32,264 nucleotides of DNA from Dehalococcoidia bacterium (GTDB taxonomy: Bacteria > Chloroflexota > Dehalococcoidia > GIF9 > AB-539-J10), in the NCBI GenBank assembly GCA_023229725.1, contig JALNYR010000008.1, positions 1 to 32,264 on the forward strand, written 5' to 3'. The notes below the pieces were generated by a model. That model searched no databases and was not told the DNA's origin. It worked only from the letters and a program-made list of their open reading frames with translations. Position 1 is the first letter of the stretch. Each line of letters opens with the position of its first letter. The position numbers and the translations under genes were made by a program. Below are positions 32,184-32,264 of the stretch, piece by piece.

Positions 32184-32264
32184 ATGCTCTGCACGGGGCG
32201 GAGGCCGGTGTGGTGGTCCGAGTGGCGCAGCCACTCGCGCGGAGCGCTGCTCATCGAGGTTCTC
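32184..32264 (+). CDS. Start of a type IV prepilin-like protein (cut by window end)
   Basis: From ATG 32184 (a GTG at 32181 is also in frame) the open frame runs to the window end for 27 codons. It reads MLCTGRRPVWWSEWRSHSRG then ALLIEVL. This matches a prepilin peptidase site: cleavage after Gly20, with Glu at mature position 5, then a hydrophobic stretch beginning. GGGAG (32171-32175) is the ribosome site. The leader is 20 residues, basic, and unusually rich in Trp and Arg. It follows pilC by 14 bases. Whether it is a major pilin or a minor pseudopilin cannot be seen. Confidence 0.72.
   Translation, partial: MLCTGRRPVWWSEWRSHSRGALLIEVL

Noticed and set aside
1..32264. CRISPR arrays, insertion sequences, prophage or integration sites
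   Set aside because: No direct-repeat array, transposase, integrase or tRNA-end duplication was seen; both tRNA genes are intact without flanking repeats that I could find.

Overview
This is a GC-rich, densely coded bacterial chromosome segment. It carries two tRNA genes, no rRNA, no insertion sequence and no CRISPR array. Several features together suggest Chloroflexota, probably class Dehalococcoidia or a relative. These are an Elp3 of the short bacterial form known from Dehalococcoides, an archaeal-looking winged-helix regulator, a DUF2769-like Cys-rich protein, a T-box leader, and several FAD or radical SAM redox enzymes. This placement is inference; no phylogenetic marker is present.

Layout. 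1-2250: the end of a phosphohexomutase gene, tRNA-Ser(GCU), a VOC/glyoxalase-fold protein, and a DUF4386-like membrane protein. 2343-7976: a co-directional redox cluster. It holds a radical SAM/SPASM protein, a four-helix membrane protein, a small Cys-bearing protein and an Fe-S GMC-type flavoprotein, all tightly coupled, then a Cys-rich DUF2769-like protein and a ketosteroid-dehydrogenase-like flavoprotein. 8207-11751: tRNA-Ala(UGC), a CcdA/TlpA thiol-redox pair with a DegV protein, and a kinase-like phosphotransferase. 11840-14887 (minus): acpP-fabF, and a TrpB2-type tryptophan synthase beta chain. The trpB leader has a consensus promoter, a T-box with a UGG specifier, an intrinsic terminator, and then a possible 15-codon leader peptide with a Trp codon at the foot of a hairpin. 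15368-19360: a HAD hydrolase, a radical SAM protein, Elp3, and, divergent from Elp3, a Trm9-like methyltransferase. 19374-24273 (minus): a large membrane GGDEF/HD-GYP protein and a GH3-family adenylating enzyme. 24394-25244: a small regulatory locus (ribbon-helix-helix protein and winged-helix protein) with two copies of a palindrome, TAGAAC-N3-GTTCTA. 25289-32264: a 1070-residue cell-surface propeller protein divergent from a type IV pilus operon (pilB, pilC, start of a prepilin gene).

The main items for a second look are these. Elp3 sits head-to-head with a Trm9-like methyltransferase, which suggests a cm5U to mcm5U wobble pathway. The PilB ATPase has a tandem N-terminal duplication resembling a nuclease-like fold. 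trpB may be under two-layer tryptophan control. The paired palindromic operators flank the small regulator genes. Promoters at 22409, 28501 and 28600 sit so close to the start codons that the mRNAs should be leaderless or nearly so. The radical SAM/GMC cluster has no assigned product.
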